Source: Muribaculaceae bacterium
GTDB taxonomy: Bacteria > Bacteroidota > Bacteroidia > Bacteroidales > Muribaculaceae
Assembly: GCA_009775125.1 (NCBI GenBank)
Contig: VSPD01000106.1
Location: forward strand, 1 to 14,794
Direction of reading: 5' to 3'
Length of the DNA stretch: 14,794 nt
Every line of letters starts with the position of its first letter. Within the stretch, counting starts at the first letter, position 1. Of the stretch, positions 1 to 7,968 are shown piece by piece. Position numbers and translations under genes: made by a program. The notes below the pieces were generated by a model. That model was given only the letters and a program-made list of their open reading frames with translations, had not been told where the DNA came from and ran no database searches.

Positions 1-40
1 ACGATACATGATTAATTTCTGTAGACCTGCGGCTTAACAT
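1..40 (-). CDS. Possible start of a further gene, 3' cut by the window edge
   Basis: Twenty bases after the cobalamin radical SAM gene, an ATG at 40 opens a frame of 13 codons (MLSRRSTEINHVS) to the window edge with no stop. The upstream stretch is A/T-rich, as before other genes here. It is too short to judge coding potential or function; an untranslated 3' region is equally possible. Confidence 0.25.
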   Translation of the reverse strand, partial: MLSRRSTEINHVS

Positions 41-60
41 ATCAATACATTAATTTATTT

Positions 61-1917
61 TTACGATATACTTATATATTTATTATCTAATAATTTCTTT
101 AAGTTTTCTTCTAATTGATTCTGCGTAATTAGCCTATTTGTGTCCTCAAACGACCTAGGAGAAAACAAATAATTTAGGATAAAGGTGTCGTTATCCGATA
201 ATCTATACCTTTCACACACTGCCTCCGTTCTGGTATCTATTATATACTTGTCTGTTATTTTCAAAGACGCCCCGTTACTTTTAGCTGCCTGCCACTTATC
301 AATGGTAGCAAACAGATTTTGCAACGATTCGTTGTCGTATGGTGTGACTGCAGAATCATTTAGATTATCAAAGTACATTGAGAATCTTTCAAGGTCAAGC
401 TTTGATTGCCGCGGTATCAGATATTCCACATTACGCATTGGCACCAGGTTTAGGCCATACTTCGAGGGAGACTCCCAATATACGCTATGCCTGTCAAAGC
501 GGATGACGGAATAATTAGGGGGTGTCAGATGCTCCAACAAAGGAATAATCTCAGCCAATTCATCATAGTCATGTGGAGCATCACCTGGAATTGCTGTCAA
601 CATATTCCATAAGATATGCATATGATTTATCGAAGCATATTTAAGATATGCAATATTTGCAATGGCCCTTGGTCCCTTATTCATTAGGACAAGGTGCTTG
701 GGATGCAGGCTCTCAATTCCGGCTGTGATTATAAGCATACCTGAATCTGCGAGATTTTTCATATGTTGAAATGAAAGAGAAGAAACCGTGTCACACATAA
801 AAATCGCTTCTGGACAATGGTGCCTAATATACCCGAAGATTGGTTTCATATGGTTTAGATCCAATACAGAATCCACCACATAAAATACGCGTTTACCTCC
901 TTCATATGCTTTTTTTATTTCTGAGATTACCTCATCTGTATTTCTAAGACGGTATTTCATTCGCAATCCATTAAGGCCACAAAAGGTACAATGTGATTTG
1001 TAGCCTTTCCAGCATCCACGGGAAAACTCGATTGTATAATCGTCGGATTTTTTCTCACATGCAATATATTTCTGTTCCAAATAGAATCTGCTGTGATCTG
1101 CCGAATAAATCTTATCGCCTACGACAATCGCAGATTCGCTTGAGGGATTAAATGCTTTATTCCTGTCATAGACTCCAACAGGAAGCTGGATGTTTTCGTT
1201 ATTCCTATCATTCAATAAGTTTGAACACAGCTGAGGCAAAGTGATATCTCCCTCTCCAGAACAAGAATAATCTATGAAATCGAATTCTTTTACTATCTCT
1301 TTTGCGGCCTCACCTTCGCATTCACAACCGCCAATTACAGTGAATACATCCGGCCTCACGGCCTTAATTTCCTTTAGCACCGCGAGTGATGCAAATAGTT
1401 GCACAAATGTTGCGGAGCAGCATACAATCTTAATATTTTTTCGCACCCTGATCAGCTCAGTGATTTCAGTGATGAGGGCGAACACGGCGGAATTCAATTG
1501 TGGCAGGAATTCAAGCAAATCCTTCACATTGTCTATTCCTTCAATCCCCTTAGGGAATCTACTGTTTTTATTAAGATTGTAAATAGCCTCTATCATCTTT
1601 TTTTCACGAGCCTCGTCATGCCCGAACAGAACCTCAGAAAAGGCGTAGTCACCAATCCGTTCATATATATTACTGCCAAACCACCTATACATACCCTTTG
1701 GCAAACTTGAGGAAAATGGAATGCCGGGATAGTGCACGTCAGCTTTGATATTTGCGGCATTTAATGCGCTTTTAAGGACAGCAACACCCACAGTCGGGTT
1801 ATCGCTTTCAACAAAAGGCATACTTAGTATTAGACATTCTATATTGCGAAATGAGCCGTCATTGTCTACATTTCTGTAGAAAGTCTTGATCCCAGAAAAA
1901 TTTTTGGATTCCTGCAT
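61..1917 (-). CDS. Cobalamin-binding radical SAM RiPP maturase (C-methyltransferase-like)
   Basis: 618 aa. Residues 25-240 look like a B12-binding domain (ECLILSMPFVESDNPTVGVA, CCSATF, VIGGCECEG, SCSGEGD). The radical SAM motif is the unusual GCWKGYKSHCTFCGLNG (Cys302, Cys310, Cys313; CX7CX2C), which marks the family known as RiPP maturation radical SAM protein 1 or radical SAM C-methyltransferase (TIGR03975). The last 90 residues (LSDNDTFILNYLF to LLDNKYI) resemble a small winged helix that could bind a leader peptide. Such class B enzymes methylate unactivated carbon. The 59-base overlap with the preceding gene is long but no better start is evident. It is the last complete gene of the run; the stop lies at 61-63. 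Confidence 0.85.
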   Translation of the reverse strand: MQESKNFSGIKTFYRNVDNDGSFRNIECLILSMPFVESDNPTVGVAVLKSALNAANIKADVHYPGIPFSSSLPKGMYRWFGSNIYERIGDYAFSEVLFGHDEAREKKMIEAIYNLNKNSRFPKGIEGIDNVKDLLEFLPQLNSAVFALITEITELIRVRKNIKIVCCSATFVQLFASLAVLKEIKAVRPDVFTVIGGCECEGEAAKEIVKEFDFIDYSCSGEGDITLPQLCSNLLNDRNNENIQLPVGVYDRNKAFNPSSESAIVVGDKIYSADHSRFYLEQKYIACEKKSDDYTIEFSRGCWKGYKSHCTFCGLNGLRMKYRLRNTDEVISEIKKAYEGGKRVFYVVDSVLDLNHMKPIFGYIRHHCPEAIFMCDTVSSLSFQHMKNLADSGMLIITAGIESLHPKHLVLMNKGPRAIANIAYLKYASINHMHILWNMLTAIPGDAPHDYDELAEIIPLLEHLTPPNYSVIRFDRHSVYWESPSKYGLNLVPMRNVEYLIPRQSKLDLERFSMYFDNLNDSAVTPYDNESLQNLFATIDKWQAAKSNGASLKITDKYIIDTRTEAVCERYRLSDNDTFILNYLFSPRSFEDTNRLITQNQLEENLKKLLDNKYISIS

Positions 1918-3190
1918 CTTCGTATATTGAATTGCTTATAAATTTCATTTTCGGATAAGTGCGGTCTATACGGCCTATTGTTTCCAGTTCATGAATTTCA
2001 TCATGGAAAGCGTCCTCAAAATCAATGCCGAAATAGTCCTTAAACCGGATGCAATCTATGGTCATTTTGTTATGATACAGCATCTGGCAAACGGCAAGCC
2101 TCATTTGCTGATGTTTGGTATGACGGTATACCTCATACCTTGCAGCTTTCACATCAAAGTTTTCATCGTAAGACACACATCGATAGGCGAGTGATGGCCT
2201 GAATCCGATAGCATGACTGCCGATGCCAATCAAGTTTAAATTATCCATCACATCTATAGAGGTCTTATGTCTGATTAAATTCTTTTTCCTTCGTGGGGAT
2301 GCAAAAACATTGTATTCTGTCTCAATGGTTCCTGCATCATGCTTCCAGCCAAATTCTTCAAAAATCTCATACGCTGCTGCAAGTTGTTTCTGAGATTCAA
2401 TGATACGATTGTAAGTGTCCTTCTCATCCTCACGCTCACGGCCAACGGTCCTGTAAGTATAGACCGTGACACTCAAAGGTGCCATGGATATTACCCTCTT
2501 GACCGTATCAGCCACAGTCATTATATCTTGTCCTTCAAGGCCTACCATTAAATCAATATTTATATCATCAAACTTCAAACCACAGGCATGTTGTATAAGT
2601 GTGCCTATGACAGAGGCCGGAGGGTTGTGGCGTCTGACATTTCTCAAAACGGTTGAATCAAGCGATTGAACCCCAAAACTAACCCTATTGATATTTGAGC
2701 GTTTTAAGATGTCAAGTTTTGTCTCGCTTGCCGTGTCTGGAGACAACTCAAAAGTCCTGGAAGAATTGCTTGCAAATTCGAATTGTGACACAGGCTTAAG
2801 AAGTGTCTGTAATTCTGTTTCTGATAGAATTGAGGGGGTGCCACCTCCAATATATAAGCTTTCAAGAGGTGACTGAATCTCTTCACCCCAGAACTCAATC
2901 TCATTATAGCATCTGTCGATATAGCCTGAAAGACTACCGGAGCGCGTTACTCTTGAGTCGTACATGCAAAATGCGCATCGGCTTTTACAATATGGTATAT
3001 GGATATATAGCGCGTCTTTCCGCTGTTTCATTGTGGCAGTCTCTCCATTATGCCAAAGTTCATACACCTCATTGAGTGTATAGAGACGCGTTGGTGTATC
3101 AAACATGTGGGGTGGTACCAGCAATTCCTTGTCAATGGAGAGCTGGGTCAGTTCCATTAGTTTTCGTGCAGTTTTATCTGTATTTGACAT
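1859..3190 (-). CDS. HemN/HemW-like radical SAM protein (possible class C methylase)
   Basis: 443 aa. HIPYCKSRCAFC gives the HemN-type CxxxCxxC (Cys68, 72, 75). YIGGGTPS (113-120), INRVSFGVQS and the C-terminal region (LNLIGIGSHAIGF, then a winged-helix-like end) are HemN-family features. The family includes coproporphyrinogen dehydrogenase, heme chaperones and heme-degrading enzymes, and also class C radical SAM methyltransferases that use two SAM molecules in thiopeptide and other natural product pathways. Its place in a peptide-modifying cluster, overlapping a SPASM gene before it and a cobalamin radical SAM gene after it, favours the last. A heme role cannot be excluded. An N-terminal extension of about 58 residues precedes the core. 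Confidence 0.8.
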   Translation of the reverse strand: MSNTDKTARKLMELTQLSIDKELLVPPHMFDTPTRLYTLNEVYELWHNGETATMKQRKDALYIHIPYCKSRCAFCMYDSRVTRSGSLSGYIDRCYNEIEFWGEEIQSPLESLYIGGGTPSILSETELQTLLKPVSQFEFASNSSRTFELSPDTASETKLDILKRSNINRVSFGVQSLDSTVLRNVRRHNPPASVIGTLIQHACGLKFDDINIDLMVGLEGQDIMTVADTVKRVISMAPLSVTVYTYRTVGREREDEKDTYNRIIESQKQLAAAYEIFEEFGWKHDAGTIETEYNVFASPRRKKNLIRHKTSIDVMDNLNLIGIGSHAIGFRPSLAYRCVSYDENFDVKAARYEVYRHTKHQQMRLAVCQMLYHNKMTIDCIRFKDYFGIDFEDAFHDEIHELETIGRIDRTYPKMKFISNSIYEDAGIQKFFWDQDFLQKCRQ

Positions 3191-4265
3191 TATACCCCAT
3201 GTTTTCTAAGTAGCCACTGATAAACTCCATGATGTTGAAAAATGAATAGCACTCCTGCCTGTGCCATCCGCTTATTCTATTATAAAGGCATCCTGAATTG
3301 CAAATCTGCCTGTACTTGCATTCGTTACATTCTTTTGGCTCGGTATTTCCTTGTTTAATTGACTTGATGACGTTTGATTTAACCTGCGAAGGTGTGTCTT
3401 TATGAATATTCCCGACGGTGCCGACCGGAAACGAGCGGTCGCAAAAGAATATCGATCCATCACTTGTAAAAGACAATATATTGCAGTCTTTTTGAAAACA
3501 GCATGATGAGTACCTGCCGCCCAGAAGCATGTTTAGATACTCTACAAAATTGGATATCATAATTGTCTGGGGTGAGTCTTCGACCCATCTGACAAATAAT
3601 TTTGTCACTGCTTCAATATATTCATCATCATGCAGTTCTTCCTTAAAAATATCAGTTTCTCTAATTCTGCTAAATTTAAAACTGATACCTGATTGTTTGA
3701 ACTTCTGATATATCTCATCAATCCTGCTATAATTATCTTTCGTAATTTGGGTTATTGCCCCAAGATTTACGCCAAGTGTCTTCAACTGAAGAGCTTTTTG
3801 CCAGATGTCGGCACTTGCATCGCGCCCATCTCTGTAGCACCTGTCTGTAGAGTTACAGTCAAAAGAAAACCCCACTGTGTTATCGAAATACTTCCGGATT
3901 ATCGGAACGTGAAGATTGTTGAATAACAACAAATTGGTCTGTATCGAGTTAGAAACGGCAATATTATAGCGAGAGAACAACTCCGAATAATACTCGATTA
4001 TATCTAACATCAAATCTGTCTTTATCAGCAGCGGTTCTCCCCCATGCCAAAGAATATCGACCTGATTAACGCCGCCTGACTGGCAGTAGGCAAGAATCCA
4101 ATCGAATACCTCCTTTGCCTGGTTAAGACTAATGATAAAATTTTCCTTGTCTCTACTTGAATGAATATGGCAATATCTGCAAGCTAAGTTACAAGCCAAA
4201 GTGGGCTTAAACATAAACTGCATAAATCGCTTCTTCTCAATCTTTTCTGTATGAGCCATATTCAT
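3174..4265 (-). CDS. Radical SAM/SPASM enzyme (tandem copy 2)
   Basis: 363 aa; start at 4265, or at 4259 two codons later. CNLACRYCH (Cys25, 29, 32) binds the radical SAM cluster; WHGGEP (73-78) and NSIQTNLLL (106-114) follow. SPASM region: Cys255, 256, 261, 275, then Cys313, 316, 322, 326 and 339. It shares with the preceding gene the GGEPL and IQTNLLL segments, the order of motifs and a similar C-terminal YLENMGY/YLTSQGYEYG ending, so the pair probably arose by duplication. Divergence is large, suggesting the two act at different residues or on different peptides. It overlaps both neighbours (29 and 17 bases), so it belongs to one translational unit. Confidence 0.86.
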   Translation of the reverse strand: MNMAHTEKIEKKRFMQFMFKPTLACNLACRYCHIHSSRDKENFIISLNQAKEVFDWILAYCQSGGVNQVDILWHGGEPLLIKTDLMLDIIEYYSELFSRYNIAVSNSIQTNLLLFNNLHVPIIRKYFDNTVGFSFDCNSTDRCYRDGRDASADIWQKALQLKTLGVNLGAITQITKDNYSRIDEIYQKFKQSGISFKFSRIRETDIFKEELHDDEYIEAVTKLFVRWVEDSPQTIMISNFVEYLNMLLGGRYSSCCFQKDCNILSFTSDGSIFFCDRSFPVGTVGNIHKDTPSQVKSNVIKSIKQGNTEPKECNECKYRQICNSGCLYNRISGWHRQECYSFFNIMEFISGYLENMGYNVKYR

Positions 4266-5343
4266 AACCCTGAGATGTAAGGTAATTCTCTAAATATTCC
4301 CATAAATCCTTATTGGTTTCACCTCGGTAACCACAGTCGGAGTGATAGCAGTCGACATCTTTTTCTCCGAAACATGCCCCCATGCACGTCTTGTCAAAGA
4401 ATCGGCATTCTGTACAGTGCTGTGGTGCAAGACGGGGTGACGAGCGCTCTTTTAAACGCGCAAGTATATCACAAGGTGTCTCTCTAAGATAATCCCCAAT
4501 CTGATCTACAAACCGACACCTCGAATACAATCTTCCCGCAGCCTCAAACGCAAGATGTAGATATGGTTTGGTTGCAGTCACACATATGTCTGACAGCCCC
4601 ATAAGATATAATCTTACCATCATGTCAAAATTCGCAAATCGTATTCTTGGATTAGGATCATTTGCATATAATTCAAACAAACGCTTGACGGCATTGCTGT
4701 ATTCTTCCGGAGAAATAATCGAACACTCTATCTCATTATTATCTACATGAGCAGCCCGATTTACGCGAAAATCTATTGTTCTTGACTTAAAGAAATCGTA
4801 TATCTCATCTACATAATCTATATTTGATTTTGTGAGAGTACATACAATTCCGACAGATATACCTTTGCTTTGAAGTGCCGATATGTTTTCAAGCACAATC
4901 TTGGTTGAGTCTTCTCCATTCTTAAGCACTCGCATACCTCCGCGATAATCCATAGAACCGCTGACATAGCTGTGAAAATGCTTCTTGAATAGTCCTATAT
5001 TCTTGGGATTGTCAGCCAACAGTAAATTGGTTTGTATTGTATTATGTACCTCAAATTCTTCTACCGGGAAAAAGTCAGTTTGAAGTGAAATGGCTTCATC
5101 AAGGAAATCTCCTCCAACAATCAATGGCTCGCCTCCAAACCATTCTATCTGTAATCGTCTGATATTAATAAGTGAGGCATACTCATACACCCATTTGTAT
5201 ATAAATTTTATATCTGACATTGTCAAATCGCTATAAGCGCGTGACATATTTTGATTAACATAGCAGTACTTGCATGACAAATTACACCTGATTGTTGGTG
5301 AAATCATTATGTATAAACTATCATATTTGTCTGGTGTCACCAT
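4237..5343 (-). CDS. Radical SAM/SPASM enzyme (tandem copy 1)
   Basis: Start chosen at the ATG at 5343 (368 aa). The frame also reaches an ATG at 5388, which would add 15 residues but sits inside a hairpin stem. Numbering on the longer form: RCNLSCKYCY binds the SAM cluster (Cys35, 39, 42), GGEP is at 85-88, and NTIQTNLLL at about 116-124 is typical of SPASM peptide maturases. The C-terminal half has SPASM Cys residues 269, 291, 325, 328, 335, 339, 347 and 352. The CNLxCxYC signature and overall length resemble enzymes of the XyeB/FxsB/sulfatase-maturase type. It is a paralogue of the next gene and overlaps it by 29 bases. Its position right after the Trp-containing peptide suggests that peptide as substrate; this is inferred. 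Confidence 0.86.
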   Translation of the reverse strand: MVTPDKYDSLYIMISPTIRCNLSCKYCYVNQNMSRAYSDLTMSDIKFIYKWVYEYASLINIRRLQIEWFGGEPLIVGGDFLDEAISLQTDFFPVEEFEVHNTIQTNLLLADNPKNIGLFKKHFHSYVSGSMDYRGGMRVLKNGEDSTKIVLENISALQSKGISVGIVCTLTKSNIDYVDEIYDFFKSRTIDFRVNRAAHVDNNEIECSIISPEEYSNAVKRLFELYANDPNPRIRFANFDMMVRLYLMGLSDICVTATKPYLHLAFEAAGRLYSRCRFVDQIGDYLRETPCDILARLKERSSPRLAPQHCTECRFFDKTCMGACFGEKDVDCYHSDCGYRGETNKDLWEYLENYLTSQGYEYGSYRKD

Positions 5344-5358
5344 TTGATTTAAGAGTTG

Positions 5359-5389
5359 AATGGAGAGGAGTGAGGTACCCCTCTCCATT
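5359..5389 (-). promoter_or_regulatory. Intercistronic hairpin after precursor 2
   Basis: Perfect 10-bp stem AATGGAGAGG (5359-5368) with CCTCTCCATT (5380-5389) and an 11-base loop, 22 bases past the precursor 2 stop. The longest downstream frame would start at an ATG (5388-5386) inside this stem. The next in-frame ATG (5343) lies just beyond it after an A-rich stretch, so the hairpin more likely sits between genes. It has no long T tract; attenuation or mRNA stabilisation is more likely than full termination. Confidence 0.6.
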
Positions 5390-5411
5390 TAGGTTAAGGT
5401 GGGTTGAAATT

Positions 5412-5519
5412 TTAGTGAGGCATTTTCCATGCGTCGGTATGCCATCCTGAAAGATTGACTGTTGTTCCTTCTTTAAGGATTGAGTCAATAATCTGATTGA
5501 TAACTTTGTTATCCTTCAT
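5412..5519 (-). CDS. Candidate RiPP precursor peptide 2 (35 aa, two-Trp end)
   Basis: Small frame in the 230-base gap between two radical SAM genes. The ATG at 5519 is the only usable start, because an in-frame TAG lies five codons upstream. The first 20 residues (start MKDNKVINQIIDSILKE) are amphipathic and leader-like. The end reads SGWHTDAWKMPH, two Trp residues spaced six apart, each beginning a W-x-x triplet (WHT, WKM). Trp in W-x-x sites is a known target of radical SAM enzymes that make three-residue cyclophanes, so Trp cross-linking is a reasonable hypothesis. The upstream gap of 97 bases may hold its own promoter but I see no clear one. It is followed by a hairpin and two tandem radical SAM genes. 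No known family is recognised. Confidence 0.72.
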   Translation of the reverse strand: MKDNKVINQIIDSILKEGTTVNLSGWHTDAWKMPH

Positions 5520-5616
5520 AATTATGATGTTTAGCTATGAAATCTACTCACTTGTTGGCTTTTCGATTACTCCATTTCCTACTCGATTAATGGATTTTCG
5601 GAATACTCCTAAGTAT

Positions 5617-6867
5617 CTATTGAACAATAGAATAGATGTACTTTCTGATATTATTTATATCATAAGGGCATTTATGGTTTGCACAAGGCGATGGTCCTCC
5701 ACACAGAAACACATATCTACAATTGAGGCATTTCAATTCATCTTTGAAATAATTGTAGTTTTTTATTTCTGAATAGATTTCATCAATCTCTTCTAACTGA
5801 GAGATTGATGAAATATGAGGCATACTTCGTTCTAAAAAAATGCCGTTGCATAATCCAACTTTACCATTCGCAAATAATTTTAGACTTCCGGCATGTCGGG
5901 CTTTGCATCTAGAAATTTCACACCGCGGTTTCAGCGGAGTCTTTACACCATATTTTTTACATAACGGCACAATCTTATCAAAATAAATCGCCATGAATTC
6001 AGTGTCTGATAGGTTGTTATTGAAATTTCCTCCTATATTCGCCGTATTGACAAAATCAACTTCGTAGTTCATAATTCCAAAAGAACTTATAGTCTCAAAG
6101 AAAGTTGGAATATAATCTACATTGAGATGATTCACATTATATCTAAATGTTAATAAAATCGTTTTATTCTGGTTTAATGTAGATATCCAATCGGATATTC
6201 TGTCGGAAAGCAATTGGTATAATGAAATATTGTTTTTATTTGTTCTTAATTTGACTATGCTGTCATAATCAGATGGAGCGAGGAATGGGAACATTATCAC
6301 CGTATTTTCGAATTCGCTCAGCGTTTTCGAGTCAAGAAAAGAACCATTGGTATTCAGCTTCACCGATAACTTCAAATTATTTTTCTTACACAAGGACTTA
6401 AATTTCCTATATATATTTAAGACAGATTCTTTGTAGAGGAAGGGTTCTCCTCCAATAAAATCAATATTAACCTCATTGTAATTCGTCAAATTGGAAGTTT
6501 GAATTATTGCTATAAGTTTATTAATATCAGACATGTCTATTTTTGACCTAAAATCCCAGTCATGCTGATAGCAAAATGCACAATCAAAATTGCAACCTGT
6601 CGTAATTTCAATTGTAATATATAATGTCTTCGTATTTGTTCTATCTCGGTAAGACTTCTCTACAATCCGTTGATCTTCCTCATCATTTTCCACAATAAAA
6701 TGATAAGACATCAGATAATTTAATTGTTCTTCCGTTAACCTCTCTGGCACTATTTCGTTTCGGTCGAAATTCCCCTTCCCCAGTTTAACAATCTTACCGA
6801 AAATCGAATTGAAACATATGAAATATGATTGTTCTTCAAAGAGAAACACAAATTTACTAAACTTCAT
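5617..6867 (-). CDS. Radical SAM/SPASM peptide-modifying enzyme
   Basis: 416 aa. The N-terminal 70 residues (FVFLFEEQSYFICFNSIFG onwards) resemble the start seen in peptide-modifying SPASM enzymes and may bind the leader peptide. The radical SAM core follows, with CNFDCAFC (Cys92, Cys96, Cys99) binding the SAM-cleaving 4Fe-4S cluster and FIGGEP (138-142). The C-terminal SPASM region has Cys316, Cys321, Cys340 and then a dense set Cys380, 383, 389, 395, 400, enough for auxiliary iron-sulfur clusters. Known SPASM enzymes make thioether, C-C or C-O cross-links, or epimerise residues in RiPPs. The gene lies directly after precursor 1 and its hairpin and directly before precursor 2, so either could be its substrate. 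The chemistry is not deducible here. Confidence 0.87.
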   Translation of the reverse strand: MKFSKFVFLFEEQSYFICFNSIFGKIVKLGKGNFDRNEIVPERLTEEQLNYLMSYHFIVENDEEDQRIVEKSYRDRTNTKTLYITIEITTGCNFDCAFCYQHDWDFRSKIDMSDINKLIAIIQTSNLTNYNEVNIDFIGGEPFLYKESVLNIYRKFKSLCKKNNLKLSVKLNTNGSFLDSKTLSEFENTVIMFPFLAPSDYDSIVKLRTNKNNISLYQLLSDRISDWISTLNQNKTILLTFRYNVNHLNVDYIPTFFETISSFGIMNYEVDFVNTANIGGNFNNNLSDTEFMAIYFDKIVPLCKKYGVKTPLKPRCEISRCKARHAGSLKLFANGKVGLCNGIFLERSMPHISSISQLEEIDEIYSEIKNYNYFKDELKCLNCRYVFLCGGPSPCANHKCPYDINNIRKYIYSIVQ

Positions 6868-6888
6868 AACTCCTTTAATGTTTAAGAA

Positions 6889-6925
6889 ACACTGGGCTCT
6901 CCGATTCCATAGAGAAACCCAGTGT
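6889..6925 (-). promoter_or_regulatory. Intercistronic hairpin after precursor 1 (attenuator or partial terminator)
   Basis: Inverted repeat: an 8-bp perfect outer stem (ACACTGGG at 6889-6896 with CCCAGTGT at 6918-6925) extended inward by CTCT/AGAG with a 3-base bulge. In the minus-strand RNA it follows the precursor stop by about 20 bases and is followed by TTTCTTAAAC, a weak T tract. It fits partial termination or 3'-end stabilisation that raises the amount of the short peptide mRNA over the enzyme mRNA. Confidence 0.6.
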
Positions 6926-6944
6926 CAGATTTGAGAGGTGATCT

Positions 6945-7073
6945 TTAATCAATGCATGAAGCATCGCACAGACTTGAGTTATTAACCTCAACCTCTACAA
7001 TTTCAAAAATGTCATCCATAATAGATTCACTTTTGTGGCTCTTTAATGCGCACTTAAGAACCGTTTTAAACAT
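6945..7073 (-). CDS. Candidate RiPP precursor peptide 1 (42 aa, Cys-containing end)
   Basis: Small frame between the methyltransferase and a radical SAM gene. The ATG at 7073 overlaps the methyltransferase stop (ATGTTTAA), which supports this start; an internal ATG at 7019 would give 24 aa. The first 18 residues are basic and polar with one Cys (Cys8). Residues 19-32 are acidic and aliphatic (MDDIFEIVEVEVNN), like a leader. The end reads SSLCDASCID, with Cys36 and Cys40 in a CxxxC pattern, plausible core residues for azoline, thioether or other Cys chemistry. It is followed 20 bases later by a hairpin. I do not recognise the family. Position among YcaO, methyltransferase and radical SAM genes is the main evidence. 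Confidence 0.72.
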   Translation of the reverse strand: MFKTVLKCALKSHKSESIMDDIFEIVEVEVNNSSLCDASCID

Positions 7074-7950
7074 TGCTATGTGCACTCGCAAGTCTTGCCC
7101 TGATTATTCTTAAGATGTCAACTGTAGCGGGCCACTTTAACAAATTGCCATTAGATATATTTAAGTAATAATCTTCAATTGACTGCAATATCCGACTATA
7201 GGAAAATGATTCTGGAATATTCGGTGTCCGATTCCATGCCGTTTTAAATGTACTGACCTGTATTTCCCAGTACATTTCAATGGTATCCTGGATTCGCTCA
7301 ATAGAATAATTTTGTGGAATTATCTCACTGCAAATGAAATTCTGGCTTAAAATTTCAAAACCGTTTCTCTTGAATCGGTCTAAAAATTCTGAATAATCAA
7401 TATTTTGCTTTTGCAAAACCTGTTCAACCGCCCGATGGGTATTGTTTGTTTCGCAAAACCTCAAAAATCTATTTAATTCATCTAAATGAGGATACAATAA
7501 ATAATTATCATAATTAATTGATTTCACAGAACTGATAATTATTGATATTCCATCAGGCTTCAGGAGTCTGCGATTAACGTCAAAAAAACACTTCTCGTCC
7601 ATATACTCCATTATAGTATGAGACAGCACGTAATCAAACTTCTTTTCCGAAATAAAATTTCTTGCGTCTCCACATATGTAATTAGGCCCTTGATAATGTT
7701 TGGCAGCATAATCAATAAAAGCCTTATCCATATCAAATGCAGTGATTTGTAATCCAGGGCACCATTGATTAAGCTTATGTGACAGGGTTCCCGGCCCGCA
7801 TCCTATTTCAATTAAATCTGACGGAGTTTCTATTCGCAGTAATTCAATCAGTCTGTCTCTGACATCTTCATTGAACCGTGATTTCCGATGTTTGTCCAAA
7901 CATTCAGGCGTATGGATCAGTGATGACCATATGTAATTTCCGTTCTCCAT
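7066..7950 (-). CDS. Class I SAM-dependent methyltransferase
   Basis: 294-aa cytoplasmic methyltransferase with a Rossmann fold. Motif I is LIEIGCGPGTLSHKL (46-60). The acidic ribose-binding position is Asp73 in AFDMD, and CGDAR (Asp95) is the adenine-contact region. The post-motif is FDYVLSHTIMEYM, followed by LLKPDGISIII (129-139). The C-terminal 130 residues are helical-looking and unassigned, perhaps for substrate binding. Its stop codon overlaps the ATG of the 42-aa precursor-like peptide, so translation of the two is probably coupled. In this setting it most likely methylates O or N of a modified peptide, perhaps a terminus or a side-chain carboxylate. That target is inferred. Confidence 0.85.
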   Translation of the reverse strand: MENGNYIWSSLIHTPECLDKHRKSRFNEDVRDRLIELLRIETPSDLIEIGCGPGTLSHKLNQWCPGLQITAFDMDKAFIDYAAKHYQGPNYICGDARNFISEKKFDYVLSHTIMEYMDEKCFFDVNRRLLKPDGISIIISSVKSINYDNYLLYPHLDELNRFLRFCETNNTHRAVEQVLQKQNIDYSEFLDRFKRNGFEILSQNFICSEIIPQNYSIERIQDTIEMYWEIQVSTFKTAWNRTPNIPESFSYSRILQSIEDYYLNISNGNLLKWPATVDILRIIRARLASAHSNV

Positions 7951-7968
7951 CAGATAGAAAGAATATAT

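Noticed and set aside
185..514. Plus-strand open frames opposite the minus-strand genes, here and at several other places
   Set aside because: They are antisense to well-supported genes, show no recognisable domains, and lack consistent spacing or operon context.
5520..5616. Promoter for precursor 2 in the 97-base gap
   Set aside because: I looked for the Bacteroidota pattern TAnnTTTG with an upstream TTTG. Only a partial match (TAGATTTC) without a good -33 element was found, too weak to list.
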